Assembly (NCBI GenBank): GCA_045657265.1
Contig: JAZOSU010000009.1
Coordinates: forward strand, 1-50,122
Direction: 5' to 3'
DNA from: RGIG9041 sp045657265
GTDB lineage: Bacteria; Bacillota; Clostridia; Oscillospirales; QAKW01
DNA length: 50,122 nucleotides
Shown here: one piece after another, positions 34,334 through 41,092 of the stretch
Layout of the letters: each line of letters opens with the position of its first letter
Position numbering within the stretch: the first letter of the stretch is position 1
The notes under the pieces: model-generated
Seen by the model: the letters and a program-made list of their open reading frames with translations, nothing else
Database searches by the model: none
What the model was told of the DNA's origin: nothing
Program-made: the position numbers and the translations under genes

Positions 34334-34936
34334 CTTATTTATCAGTCGAAATTCGCGTAAACGCCGATAAAATGTGGCTTCACTCATATTACATAGTTTC
34401 AAAAGTTCTGAAAAAGATAGCTTGTTTTTCTCCCATTCTCGAATCAGTCTGGGAAAATCATCAGGAACACTTTTCTCCGGTCTACCAAACTTAACCCCTT
34501 TTGCTTTTGCAGCGGCGATGCCTTCTGCCTGGCGCTTTTTAATATTTTCACGCTCGCTTTGCGCCACAAATGATAAAATCTGCAACACTAAGTCGGCTAT
34601 GAAAGTTCCCATAAGATCCTTGCCGTTTCGAGTATCAAGCAAGGGCATATCAATCACACATATATCAATGCCGATATCTTTAGTTAATACACGCCATTGA
34701 CGTTGTATTTCTTCGTAGTTGCGCCCCAAACGATCAATGCTAAGTATGTAAAGTAAATCGCCGGGTTTTAATCGTTTGACGAGCCGCTTGTATTGTGGAC
34801 GCTCAAAGTCCTTTCCCGATTGCTTGTCTATGTAGATATTCCTTTGCGGGATATTTTTTTCAGACATAGCTATCAACTGCCTGTCCTCATTTTGATCCAT
34901 ACTGGAAACGCGCACATATCCGTATACGTTCGTCAT
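34325..34936 (-). CDS. Small serine recombinase, Hin/Pin-type DNA invertase
   Basis: Site-specific recombinase of 203 aa. The N-terminal catalytic domain starts GYVRVSSMDQNEDRQ with the nucleophilic Ser near residue 11, then SIDRLGRNYEEI with the active-site Arg, then the long E helix around residues 115-140 (LVLQILSFVAQSERENIKKRQ) and AKAKGVKFGRP. The C-terminus (about 160-200) is a Hin-type helix-turn-helix, SFSELLKLCNMSEATFYRRL. GGTGAGGTGG lies just before the ATG. The last codon ends 1 nt from site B. The adjacent paired sites indicate an invertase and not a transposon resolvase; no transposase is present. Confidence 0.9.
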   Translation of the reverse strand: MTNVYGYVRVSSMDQNEDRQLIAMSEKNIPQRNIYIDKQSGKDFERPQYKRLVKRLKPGDLLYILSIDRLGRNYEEIQRQWRVLTKDIGIDICVIDMPLLDTRNGKDLMGTFIADLVLQILSFVAQSERENIKKRQAEGIAAAKAKGVKFGRPEKSVPDDFPRLIREWEKNKLSFSELLKLCNMSEATFYRRLREFRLINKKK

Positions 34937-34994
34937 ACCACCTCACCTCGAATAACATTTTACATCAAAATTGTCGTATTGTAAGAATTGCAAA

Positions 34995-35098
34995 GGGGCA
35001 AACACGTCGCTCGTATACACCACACTCGCACGGTTTGCCCCTATGACTGCCGGACCGTCTCTGACTGTTCTGCTCGGAAATTTCGCCAATGGCGAAAT
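34995..35098 (-). other. Two stem-loops, candidate oriT-like or structured region
   Basis: The 300-nt gap between the recombinase and the next gene holds no convincing gene. It contains GGGGCAAAC (34995) paired with GTTTGCCCC (35033-35041) across a 29-nt loop, and a palindrome ATTTCGCC-AAT-GGCGAAAT at 35080-35098. GC is higher than in the flanks. Inverted repeats of this type mark transfer origins of mobilisable elements, but no relaxase gene is present, so this is a weak call. Confidence 0.3.
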
Positions 35099-35239
35099 CC
35101 CCTCACAGAACCCATCGGCTTTCGCGGCTTTTCCATGTCAGACTGAGATCGATTATTGCAACAAATCGGCACATTTTTGCATCTTTTGAGTCTGTATTTA
35201 AAATACAGTTTTAATTTCTCCATGACGTTTTTCAAAATG

Positions 35240-35845
35240 TCATGGTTTTTCTGTTTTTGCACCAAAAACCGCACACCCCAGAAGGTCATCCAACTCACAG
35301 ACTCGGATAATTGTCTCACCGATTCCGCCCCAGTCTGCCACAACGCCGCACGCCATATGCTCGAAATTGTCATCCTCAAAAAAGATACCCTTCAGGTTGT
35401 TGATGATTACATTAATGGCTCTGTTTGAGGTGTCCCACACCTTTGTATTTTTTGTTCCCCTCGGTGTAGTGATCTCAATCAGCACAAATGCCTTGTTGAA
35501 CTTAGGAATACCGGTTTTGCTTTCTTCGGAGATTGCTGAGTGAATTAACTTTACCCAATGCAGTTCAAGTGCTTCGGTTAATTCTTTGAGCGCCGGTAAG
35601 GGTTCATTTATTTTGATAACAACTACACGCTTATTGACAGTTTCAGTCTTGGGAGACGGCTCACAGTTGATTTCAGTCTGATGCATCGGAGCGTACTCTT
35701 CAATATCGTCAAGGATACCAACTAACTGAGAACGTAGTCGCAAAGTTTCTTCATAGGCGCGAGTCAGCTTCTTATGATCAACACTATTTGCTTCGGCGAT
35801 TAGCTTTTCTATCTTTTTAAGCGTTGTCTTCAAATTTAAAAACAT
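35240..35845 (-). CDS. Unknown protein, possible RusA-like C-terminal domain
   Basis: 201-aa protein with a helical N-terminus (residues 1-50) and a mixed alpha/beta C-terminal part. The segment WDTSNRAINVIINNLKGIFFEDDN (near residues 136-159) has the spacing of the RusA Holliday-junction resolvase motif (D-x-D-N ... L-x-G ... D-D), though the second Asp of the first group is Ser here. I treat this similarity as suggestive only. It overlaps the upstream gene by 29 nt, so the two are translated together. GGTG lies 7 nt before the ATG. It is part of an integrative-element gene set. Confidence 0.65.
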   Translation of the reverse strand: MFLNLKTTLKKIEKLIAEANSVDHKKLTRAYEETLRLRSQLVGILDDIEEYAPMHQTEINCEPSPKTETVNKRVVVIKINEPLPALKELTEALELHWVKLIHSAISEESKTGIPKFNKAFVLIEITTPRGTKNTKVWDTSNRAINVIINNLKGIFFEDDNFEHMACGVVADWGGIGETIIRVCELDDLLGCAVFGAKTEKP

Positions 35846-36890
35846 AAACGTTCACCCTTTCTGAATTTTTAACATCGGGATACATATTGATGATTGGCAG
35901 ATCCTCTTGTTGCATAATGATAGCGTAGCGTACATCCGGTGACGGAAAAGAAGGGTTCTTTTCTAAAGCGTGATACGTTTTAACGGCAGAAAAGAAATAT
36001 ACCAGTTTAAGTAGATCATACGCAGGATTGATAAAATACCGTACAGGCCAATCTTCAATATCGCCCAGTTTGGCATCATTGATGCGACTCCCATCAGCAG
36101 TGTTATTGATGATCTCTTCATCTTTATATATCCACTTCAAGCCGTCATTAATTTTGCCGCGTTCAATTAAATATACGCGATCATACTGAGTTCGCAATTT
36201 TATTGGCGATCTTGAAAAGTTCACCGGTCTATTACGCTCGGTGTAGTGCTCTTCAAGAAGCGTTCGGCGATTCCACATAGTTTGACGGATGATATTCTCG
36301 GCGATCTTCTCACGCATACCATTATCGCAAATAAGTATCATACCGTCTGCTTTAGTTTCATATGAGCCATACTTGGTATAGAACAGGGAGCTTTCTGCCC
36401 GCAATTGCCATTCCATTTTTCCATCACCAATATCGTAAACAGCATACTTTCTTCCATAAGCAAGTAATATGCCTGCAAAACGAGTGGTAGATAGTACGCC
36501 CTGGGCAATATTGCGCCAACAAGCAGACGGAATAAAATGGGGCAACTCGTTTTCGGGTAGTTCGCCTATTATAATAACACCGTTTTTCTCCATAAGCGCA
36601 GCTACTCGCGATACTTGAAGCACACGCTGCTTTGCCGTTGTATTGCTGCCTTCAGAAATTAAACGCCTTTCACTAGGAAAAATATCTCTTCCTTTTTTAA
36701 GAACTGATACAATGCCATTCTTGTTCTTAGCAATATAATCGTTCTTTGTAAGTGGGCGGAAAGCATAGGATAAAGCGACTCTATTGCCCGTGTTTTTTAC
36801 ATCTAACACCTGAAGGCAGCTTAGATAATCCAATGTGTTGAAACGAATAAGATGCCGTATCAGTCGAAGCTGATTATCGTGTAATTTCAT
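35817..36890 (-). CDS. Unknown mobile-element protein with N-terminal winged-helix-like region
   Basis: I cannot name this 357-aa protein with confidence. Residues about 5-75 (NQLRLIRHLIRFNTLDYLSCLQVL ... AFRPLTKNDYIAK) look like a winged helix that senses or binds DNA, similar in layout to replication-relaxation-type proteins of mobile elements. The rest is mixed alpha/beta with no catalytic motif that I can see. GGAGG lies 8 nt before the ATG. A terminator hairpin sits directly upstream of that ribosome binding site. It overlaps the 201-aa gene downstream. Confidence 0.7.
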   Translation of the reverse strand: MKLHDNQLRLIRHLIRFNTLDYLSCLQVLDVKNTGNRVALSYAFRPLTKNDYIAKNKNGIVSVLKKGRDIFPSERRLISEGSNTTAKQRVLQVSRVAALMEKNGVIIIGELPENELPHFIPSACWRNIAQGVLSTTRFAGILLAYGRKYAVYDIGDGKMEWQLRAESSLFYTKYGSYETKADGMILICDNGMREKIAENIIRQTMWNRRTLLEEHYTERNRPVNFSRSPIKLRTQYDRVYLIERGKINDGLKWIYKDEEIINNTADGSRINDAKLGDIEDWPVRYFINPAYDLLKLVYFFSAVKTYHALEKNPSFPSPDVRYAIIMQQEDLPIINMYPDVKNSERVNVYVFKFEDNA

Positions 36891-36905
36891 TTAAAACCTC
36901 CTAAC

Positions 36906-36953
36906 AAAAATCAGGTGATATGAATTAGCATAAAGCCCGTTCATATCACCTGA
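36906..36953 (-). terminator. Hairpin with T-run in front of the 357-aa gene (possible attenuator)
   Basis: A perfect 14-bp stem (TCAGGTGATATGAA / TTCATATCACCTGA) with a 15-nt loop. On the minus strand it is followed by TTTTTG and then by the TTAGGAGG ribosome binding site of the next gene. Confidence 0.7.
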
Positions 36954-37017
36954 CATTTAATATTGATTGCTCTACCAGAAGACAACCACCTCCCTTACGA
37001 AAGGTTATTGCTGATTG

Positions 37018-37245
37018 TTAATCCAGCGGTTCGCCGCGCAGATAAGCAATCAACCGTTCAGTATAAACACGAACGTATTTCTGTCGCGTACCGATATTGC
37101 CACCAAGCAGCGAATAAGGCTCTCTGCCTTCCGCAATCAGCCTGGACAATTGTCTGGGCGATACACCCAAATACTTTGACGCCACTTCCAACGAGATATG
37201 ATTGGGATATTTCTCTCGAAGCATATCAGCCGTCTTTTGATCCAT
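37018..37245 (-). CDS. Small helix-turn-helix (excisionase-like) protein
   Basis: 75-aa basic protein whose centre, HISLEVASKYLGVSPRQLSRLIAEGR, is an excisionase/MerR-like helix-turn-helix. Its C-terminus TRQKYVRVYTERLIAYLRG resembles the wing and last helix of such proteins. The start is ATG at 37245, 8 nt after GGAGG; another ATG at 37251 is only 2 nt from it. Its location between an XRE regulator with a large serine recombinase and element genes suggests a role in excision or regulation of the element. Confidence 0.75.
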   Translation of the reverse strand: MDQKTADMLREKYPNHISLEVASKYLGVSPRQLSRLIAEGREPYSLLGGNIGTRQKYVRVYTERLIAYLRGEPLD

Positions 37246-37423
37246 AGGCATTTCCTCCTTTCTCTGCGAGCCACCTTTGAAAAGCAAGTTCGTTTTTAGG
37301 ATCCTTGTAAAAACGAATAACCGCTTCCAAGAATGTGGCACACAGTAATTTTTTCTCCATACTGGGAATAGATTTCGGATCGATCCGAATAACTGGGATA
37401 GTTTTTATCACCCCCTGATTCAA
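37226..37423 (-). CDS. Small unknown protein upstream of the excisionase-like gene
   Basis: Up to 65 aa. The part from MEKKLLCATFLEAVIRFY to the C-terminal AEKGGNAYG has a regular amphipathic pattern, and it overlaps the excisionase-like gene by 20 nt, so the two are probably coupled. Small proteins of this appearance often sit next to recombinase modules in clostridial elements (general recollection). The start is uncertain: TTG at 37423, GTG at 37411 beside a G-run, or ATG at 37360. No function is known. Confidence 0.5.
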   Translation of the reverse strand: MNQGVIKTIPVIRIDPKSIPSMEKKLLCATFLEAVIRFYKDPKNELAFQRWLAEKGGNAYGSKDG

Positions 37424-37454
37424 ACATTACCGGTATGTTGTAGTTAATTCTAAA

Positions 37455-37524
37455 AATCACCAATTGGTTGACTTCCGCTATTATACTACCATATCCGTTT
37501 TTATAAGTCAACTATATGGTGATT
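37455..37524. promoter_or_regulatory. Paired operator bracketing the minus-strand promoter of the element
   Basis: Arm AATCACCAATTGGTTGAC (37455-37472) and arm GTCAACTATATGGTGATT (37507-37524) are inverted copies with three mismatches. Between them, and overlapping the right arm, lies a minus-strand promoter (TTGACT at 37506-37511, 17-nt spacer, TAGTAT). The left arm covers the start of transcription. This fits control by the divergent XRE regulator. Confidence 0.6.
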
Positions 37525-37559
37525 ATTTTTATAAATTTCGGCATTTCGGCAACTTAGTA

Positions 37560-37588
37560 TTGCTTTTGTTGACTTGATGTGCTATAAT
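37560..37588 (+). promoter_or_regulatory. Promoter of the XRE regulator/recombinase genes
   Basis: TTGCTT, 17-nt spacer, perfect TATAAT, 33 nt before the ATG of the XRE gene. Confidence 0.6.
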
Positions 37589-37620
37589 ACGCTTGTAGGT
37601 GTCAAAAAGGAGTTGTTATT

Positions 37621-38235
37621 ATGAACGAAAAGAGATTGCAGGATATTATCGAAAGTTTATCCGAAGAACAAAAAACGTCTTCCACCTTTGGTGAAAGACT
37701 CAGAGAAATTCGTAAAGATATGGGTATGACACAGGATGAATTTGCAAAAAAATTAGGAACTTCAAAGCAGATCCTAAGCCGTTATGAACTCGATCAGCGC
37801 ACACCCAAAATCGACCAAGTCGTTAAATACGCAAGAAAGCTTAATGTTTCTGTAGAGCATTTGGTTTGCGGAACAGAGATGAATGAAGTTTTCTTCGAAT
37901 CTTTAAAAGGAAAACCTTTTTACAAAATTTTCATCGAAGTCACTTACGATTTAAAGAAACTTATGCTTGATGATCTTGTTAGATTAACAGGGCTTCCCGA
38001 TAAAGAACTTCGATCAATAATCACTCGCAGAATGAAATATGCCCCCCTGCATATTGCGCTAAAGCTGTATGAAGCAACGGGAGTTCCCCTCAAAGTGTGG
38101 GCAGGCGACGATTCATGCGAAATCCCCGAATTATCTGCTTGGGCAACCGAGGTTGCACGTGCATATGATAAAGCCAGTTTAAAGGACCGTAATACTGCCA
38201 GACTGGCTTTGGGATTAGAAACGGTAAAGGAGTAA
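37621..38235 (+). CDS. XRE-family transcriptional regulator
   Basis: 204-aa DNA-binding protein. The Cro/C1-type helix-turn-helix is at about residues 22-78 (FGERLREIRKDMGMTQDEFAKKLGTSKQILSRYELDQRTPKI). The remaining 125 residues are helical, with no metal or protease motif seen, and may bind a partner. AAAGGAG lies 9 nt before the ATG. It lies 4 nt before the large recombinase gene and divergent from the excisionase-like genes, with an operator between, so it is the likely repressor of the element. Confidence 0.88.
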   Translation: MNEKRLQDIIESLSEEQKTSSTFGERLREIRKDMGMTQDEFAKKLGTSKQILSRYELDQRTPKIDQVVKYARKLNVSVEHLVCGTEMNEVFFESLKGKPFYKIFIEVTYDLKKLMLDDLVRLTGLPDKELRSIITRRMKYAPLHIALKLYEATGVPLKVWAGDDSCEIPELSAWATEVARAYDKASLKDRNTARLALGLETVKE

Positions 38236-38239
38236 TATA

Positions 38240-39742
38240 ATGAACGCTGTTGTTTATGCCCGTTTTTCGAGTCATAGACAAGGTGAACAGTCGATTGAAG
38301 GTCAGGTTGCGGAAGCTGAACGCTACGCAGAAGCACACGGATTGAAAATTATCCATGTATATGCTGACCGAGCACAAACCGGCAGAAACGATAATCGCGA
38401 ACAATTCCAATTGATGCTTTCTGATGCCGCAAACAAAAAGTTTGATGCACTGATAGTATGGAAAACTGACCGCATCGGCAGAAACAAGGAAGAAATCGCA
38501 CTTAACAAATATCACCTAAAGAAAAACGGTGTTAAAATCTATTATGTTGCCGAAATGATACCGGACACACCTGAGGGTATTATTTTGGAAGCTGTTATCG
38601 AAGGTATGGCAGCCTATTATTCCGAACAGCTTTCTCAAAATATCAAGAGAGGTCAACGCGCCAGCGCCGCAAAAGCACAGAGCACAGGTGGAAACAGACC
38701 GTTAGGATACCTCACCGGTCCCGACAAGAAGTTTATCATTGACCCCGATAGTGCACCGACTGTTAAACTTGTATTTGATCTCTATGCCCAGGGACAAACC
38801 ATTGCCCAAATCGTTCGTGAATTGAACGCAAGAGGCCACCGCACTTTAAAAGGCAAACCCTTCACTCATAACAGTTTACGAACTATGCTAAAAAACGAAA
38901 AGTACATTGGTATTTATACTTATAAGGACGAAGTGCGTCTAGAGAACGCCATTCCTCCTATCGTGGATACAGAAACATTTTATAAGGTTCAGGAAATGCT
39001 TAAATACAATCAGCGTGCTGCCGCACACAAGAACGCCAAAGTGGAGTATCTGCTAACCGAGAAGTTGTTTTGCGGTAAATGCGGTGCTATGATGGTAGGA
39101 GTAAGCGGAACAAGCAAAACCGGTAACCGTCATCACTATTACTACTGTGACAATCAACGCAAAAAGTTGTGTACTAAAAAGCCAGTTCGCCAAGTATGGA
39201 TTGAAAATCTTGTATTAGAATACATAATTAATCTCGTAAAAGATGAAGATATGATCGAGTTCATTGCTGAAAATACATATCAGTATTATTTGGAGCAAAA
39301 TACGGAGACATCATATACCGAATCTTTAAGACAAGCACTGGCGGATATAGAAAAATCTATTGCCAATTTAGTGAGAGCTATCGAGCAAGGAATTATCAAC
39401 GAAGCAACCAAGAGCCGTATGGATGAGCTTGAGGAACAGAAAGACGAAATAAAAATTGCCTTGGCAGAAGCCCGTCTGAAAGAAAATCTCGGACTCAATA
39501 AAGAACGTATACTGCATTTTCTGCATCAGTTCACCAATATGGATTATACGGACATCGAGTGTCAGAAACGCTTGCTCAAAATCTTTTTAAACTCAGTTTT
39601 TGTATATGATGATAAGGTTGTTTTGACCTTCAACTATTCCGGAGATAATCGAACTATTACCTTAAAGGAGATTGACGCCGGATTACAGCAGGGCGTTCGA
39701 CTACCCCGTGCGTTGAGCCACCAAAAAAACGACTTGTTTTGA
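38240..39742 (+). CDS. Large serine recombinase (integrase)
   Basis: 500-aa site-specific integrase. The catalytic domain (about 1-150) starts VVYARFSSHRQGEQS with nucleophile Ser near residue 10 and has WKTDRIGRN and AAYYSEQLSQNIKRGQ. A recombinase domain follows (about 165-260, GNRPLGYLTG ... MLKNEKYIG). A zinc ribbon near 278-312 (CGKCGAMM ... YYCDNQRKKLC) is followed by a coiled coil (about 350-430). It should integrate and excise the surrounding element at short att sites. AAAGGAG precedes the ATG, and the stop codon is in the loop of its terminator. Confidence 0.93.
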   Translation: MNAVVYARFSSHRQGEQSIEGQVAEAERYAEAHGLKIIHVYADRAQTGRNDNREQFQLMLSDAANKKFDALIVWKTDRIGRNKEEIALNKYHLKKNGVKIYYVAEMIPDTPEGIILEAVIEGMAAYYSEQLSQNIKRGQRASAAKAQSTGGNRPLGYLTGPDKKFIIDPDSAPTVKLVFDLYAQGQTIAQIVRELNARGHRTLKGKPFTHNSLRTMLKNEKYIGIYTYKDEVRLENAIPPIVDTETFYKVQEMLKYNQRAAAHKNAKVEYLLTEKLFCGKCGAMMVGVSGTSKTGNRHHYYYCDNQRKKLCTKKPVRQVWIENLVLEYIINLVKDEDMIEFIAENTYQYYLEQNTETSYTESLRQALADIEKSIANLVRAIEQGIINEATKSRMDELEEQKDEIKIALAEARLKENLGLNKERILHFLHQFTNMDYTDIECQKRLLKIFLNSVFVYDDKVVLTFNYSGDNRTITLKEIDAGLQQGVRLPRALSHQKNDLF

Positions 39743-39757
39743 CAAGTCGTTTTTTAT
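39724..39757 (+). terminator. Terminator of the large serine recombinase gene
   Basis: A 9-bp stem (ACGACTTGT / ACAAGTCGT) with a TTTG loop and a T-run; the stop codon lies in the loop. Confidence 0.85.
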
Positions 39758-40081
39758 ATTAGCGTTCTATATCTACTATTATAACTCTTGCAGGTGCAAG
39801 TTTAACCTGAAATTTTCCCATATATAATCTACACGTATGTTAGCGGTTTCTATATCATCTTTGCCATCATCTTTGCCGAGAGTTGCCATAATTTCATCAG
39901 ACAGAACAACCTCTGTATACTCTAAAAACTGTTCTTTGAAGAAAACGTGCAACGCAACTGTCAGAATCGTCCTTATTAAAGCCTAATAATTGCATCCGGA
40001 TATTTATATTTTGTATTATTTTCACACCCTATTTTTCTGTATTATAGCATTATAAAAACTAAATTCAATACTTTTTATATA
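39758..40081 (-). other. Region without an intact gene; decayed coding remnant on the minus strand
   Basis: No intact gene in 325 nt. On the minus strand an open stretch at about 39787-39984 encodes acidic text including LSDEIMATLGKDDGKDD and IWENFRLNLHLQEL before a stop. Upstream of it the code continues only after a shift of frame (MQLLGFNKDDSDSCVARF). This looks like the remnant of a small gene broken near the recombinase end of the element. The att site of the element is likely here but cannot be defined. Confidence 0.3.
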
Positions 40082-40110
40082 TTGATAATTTGGAAATATT
40101 AATGTATAAT
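40082..40110 (+). promoter_or_regulatory. Promoter of the FliB-like gene
   Basis: TTGATA, 17-nt spacer, perfect TATAAT, 28 nt before the ATG at 40138. Confidence 0.65.
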
Positions 40111-40137
40111 TTTTGCAAATAAAAACGAGGATTATAT

Positions 40138-41010
40138 ATGAAAACATTTTTTCCTGATTACTACCCAAAATTTAAATGCATAGCAGAAAAATGTACTAAT
40201 AATTGTTGTATCGGTTGGGAGATTGATATCGACATCGATACAATAGAAAAATATTTATCGTATGACGGACCGCTTAAAAATAAGTTTAAAAACAACGTAA
40301 ATTACAAAGAAAAATGTTTTAAACTATTTGACAATGACCGTTGCCCGTTTTTAAATAATAACAATCTCTGTGAGATAATTATGCATCACGGAGAAGAAAT
40401 GCTGTGCGAGATTTGTAAAAATCACCCCAGATTTATCAATTATTTTGATGACAGAATCGAAATAGGACTCGGTCTATGCTGTGAAAGTGCCGCAAGTCTT
40501 ATTTTATCCCAAAAAGAAAAATTCTCTTTGAACAATTTATCTGATACGCAGTTTTTTAAAACAAGACAAAAAATAATAGAAATACTTCAAAACAGAGAAA
40601 AAACTATTGACGAAAGAATAGATAATCTTTTATCATTTTGCAGTGCACACTCCCCTGTCGATTTTGATGTTAACTGGAAAACTGTTTTTGTAAATCTTGA
40701 ACGTTTAGATAATACTTGGAACGAATATTTAGACAGAATAGATAACAATTCATTTATAACAAAGCACTCTGCTAAGCTAAACATACCCTATGAACAACTT
40801 CTGATTTATTTCATATACAGGCATCTTTCCGATGCGCTTTATGACGGGATGTTTATACAGAGAATATCTTTTGCAATACTTAGTTTTTATGTAATCCGCC
40901 AGATAAACAAAGATAATTCGTTTAAAAATCTTGTAAACATTGCAAGAATGTATTCGTCGGAAATTGAATACTCAGACCAAAACATAAGTATAATATTAGA
41001 TTATTTATAG
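40138..41010 (+). CDS. FliB-like flagellin lysine-N-methylase family protein
   Basis: 290-aa protein with the cysteine-rich N-terminus of the FliB family: FKCIAEKCTNNCCIGWEI at residues 12-29, then CPFLNNNNLCEI, LCEICKNHPRF and GLGLCCESAA. These cysteines probably hold an iron-sulfur cluster. Family members methylate lysines of flagellin, but many clostridia carry copies unlinked to flagellar genes, and no flagellar gene is in this window. At 290 aa it is shorter than the usual 350-400 aa; the missing part is C-terminal. GAGG lies 7 nt before the ATG. Confidence 0.8.
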   Translation: MKTFFPDYYPKFKCIAEKCTNNCCIGWEIDIDIDTIEKYLSYDGPLKNKFKNNVNYKEKCFKLFDNDRCPFLNNNNLCEIIMHHGEEMLCEICKNHPRFINYFDDRIEIGLGLCCESAASLILSQKEKFSLNNLSDTQFFKTRQKIIEILQNREKTIDERIDNLLSFCSAHSPVDFDVNWKTVFVNLERLDNTWNEYLDRIDNNSFITKHSAKLNIPYEQLLIYFIYRHLSDALYDGMFIQRISFAILSFYVIRQINKDNSFKNLVNIARMYSSEIEYSDQNISIILDYL

Positions 41011-41062
41011 TAGTATGAAATAAAACTCGATGAAAATTGAAATTTCATTAAGCTCAAACTAT

Positions 41063-41092
41063 AAAAAGCCTAAGATTTCTTAGGCTTTTTAT
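41063..41092. terminator. Bidirectional terminator between the FliB-like and YyaL-like genes
   Basis: A 12-bp stem (AAAAAGCCTAAG / CTTAGGCTTTTT) with an ATTT loop, between convergent genes. It overlaps the last codons of the YyaL-like gene. Confidence 0.85.

Noticed and set aside
35041..35379. 112-codon minus-strand ORF
   Set aside because: It overlaps the 201-aa gene in another frame and the hairpin region, and has no ribosome binding site or recognisable domain.
37296..37511. 71-codon minus-strand ORF across the element promoter
   Set aside because: Its start lies upstream of the promoter and inside the operator, and the other frame has the better small ORF.
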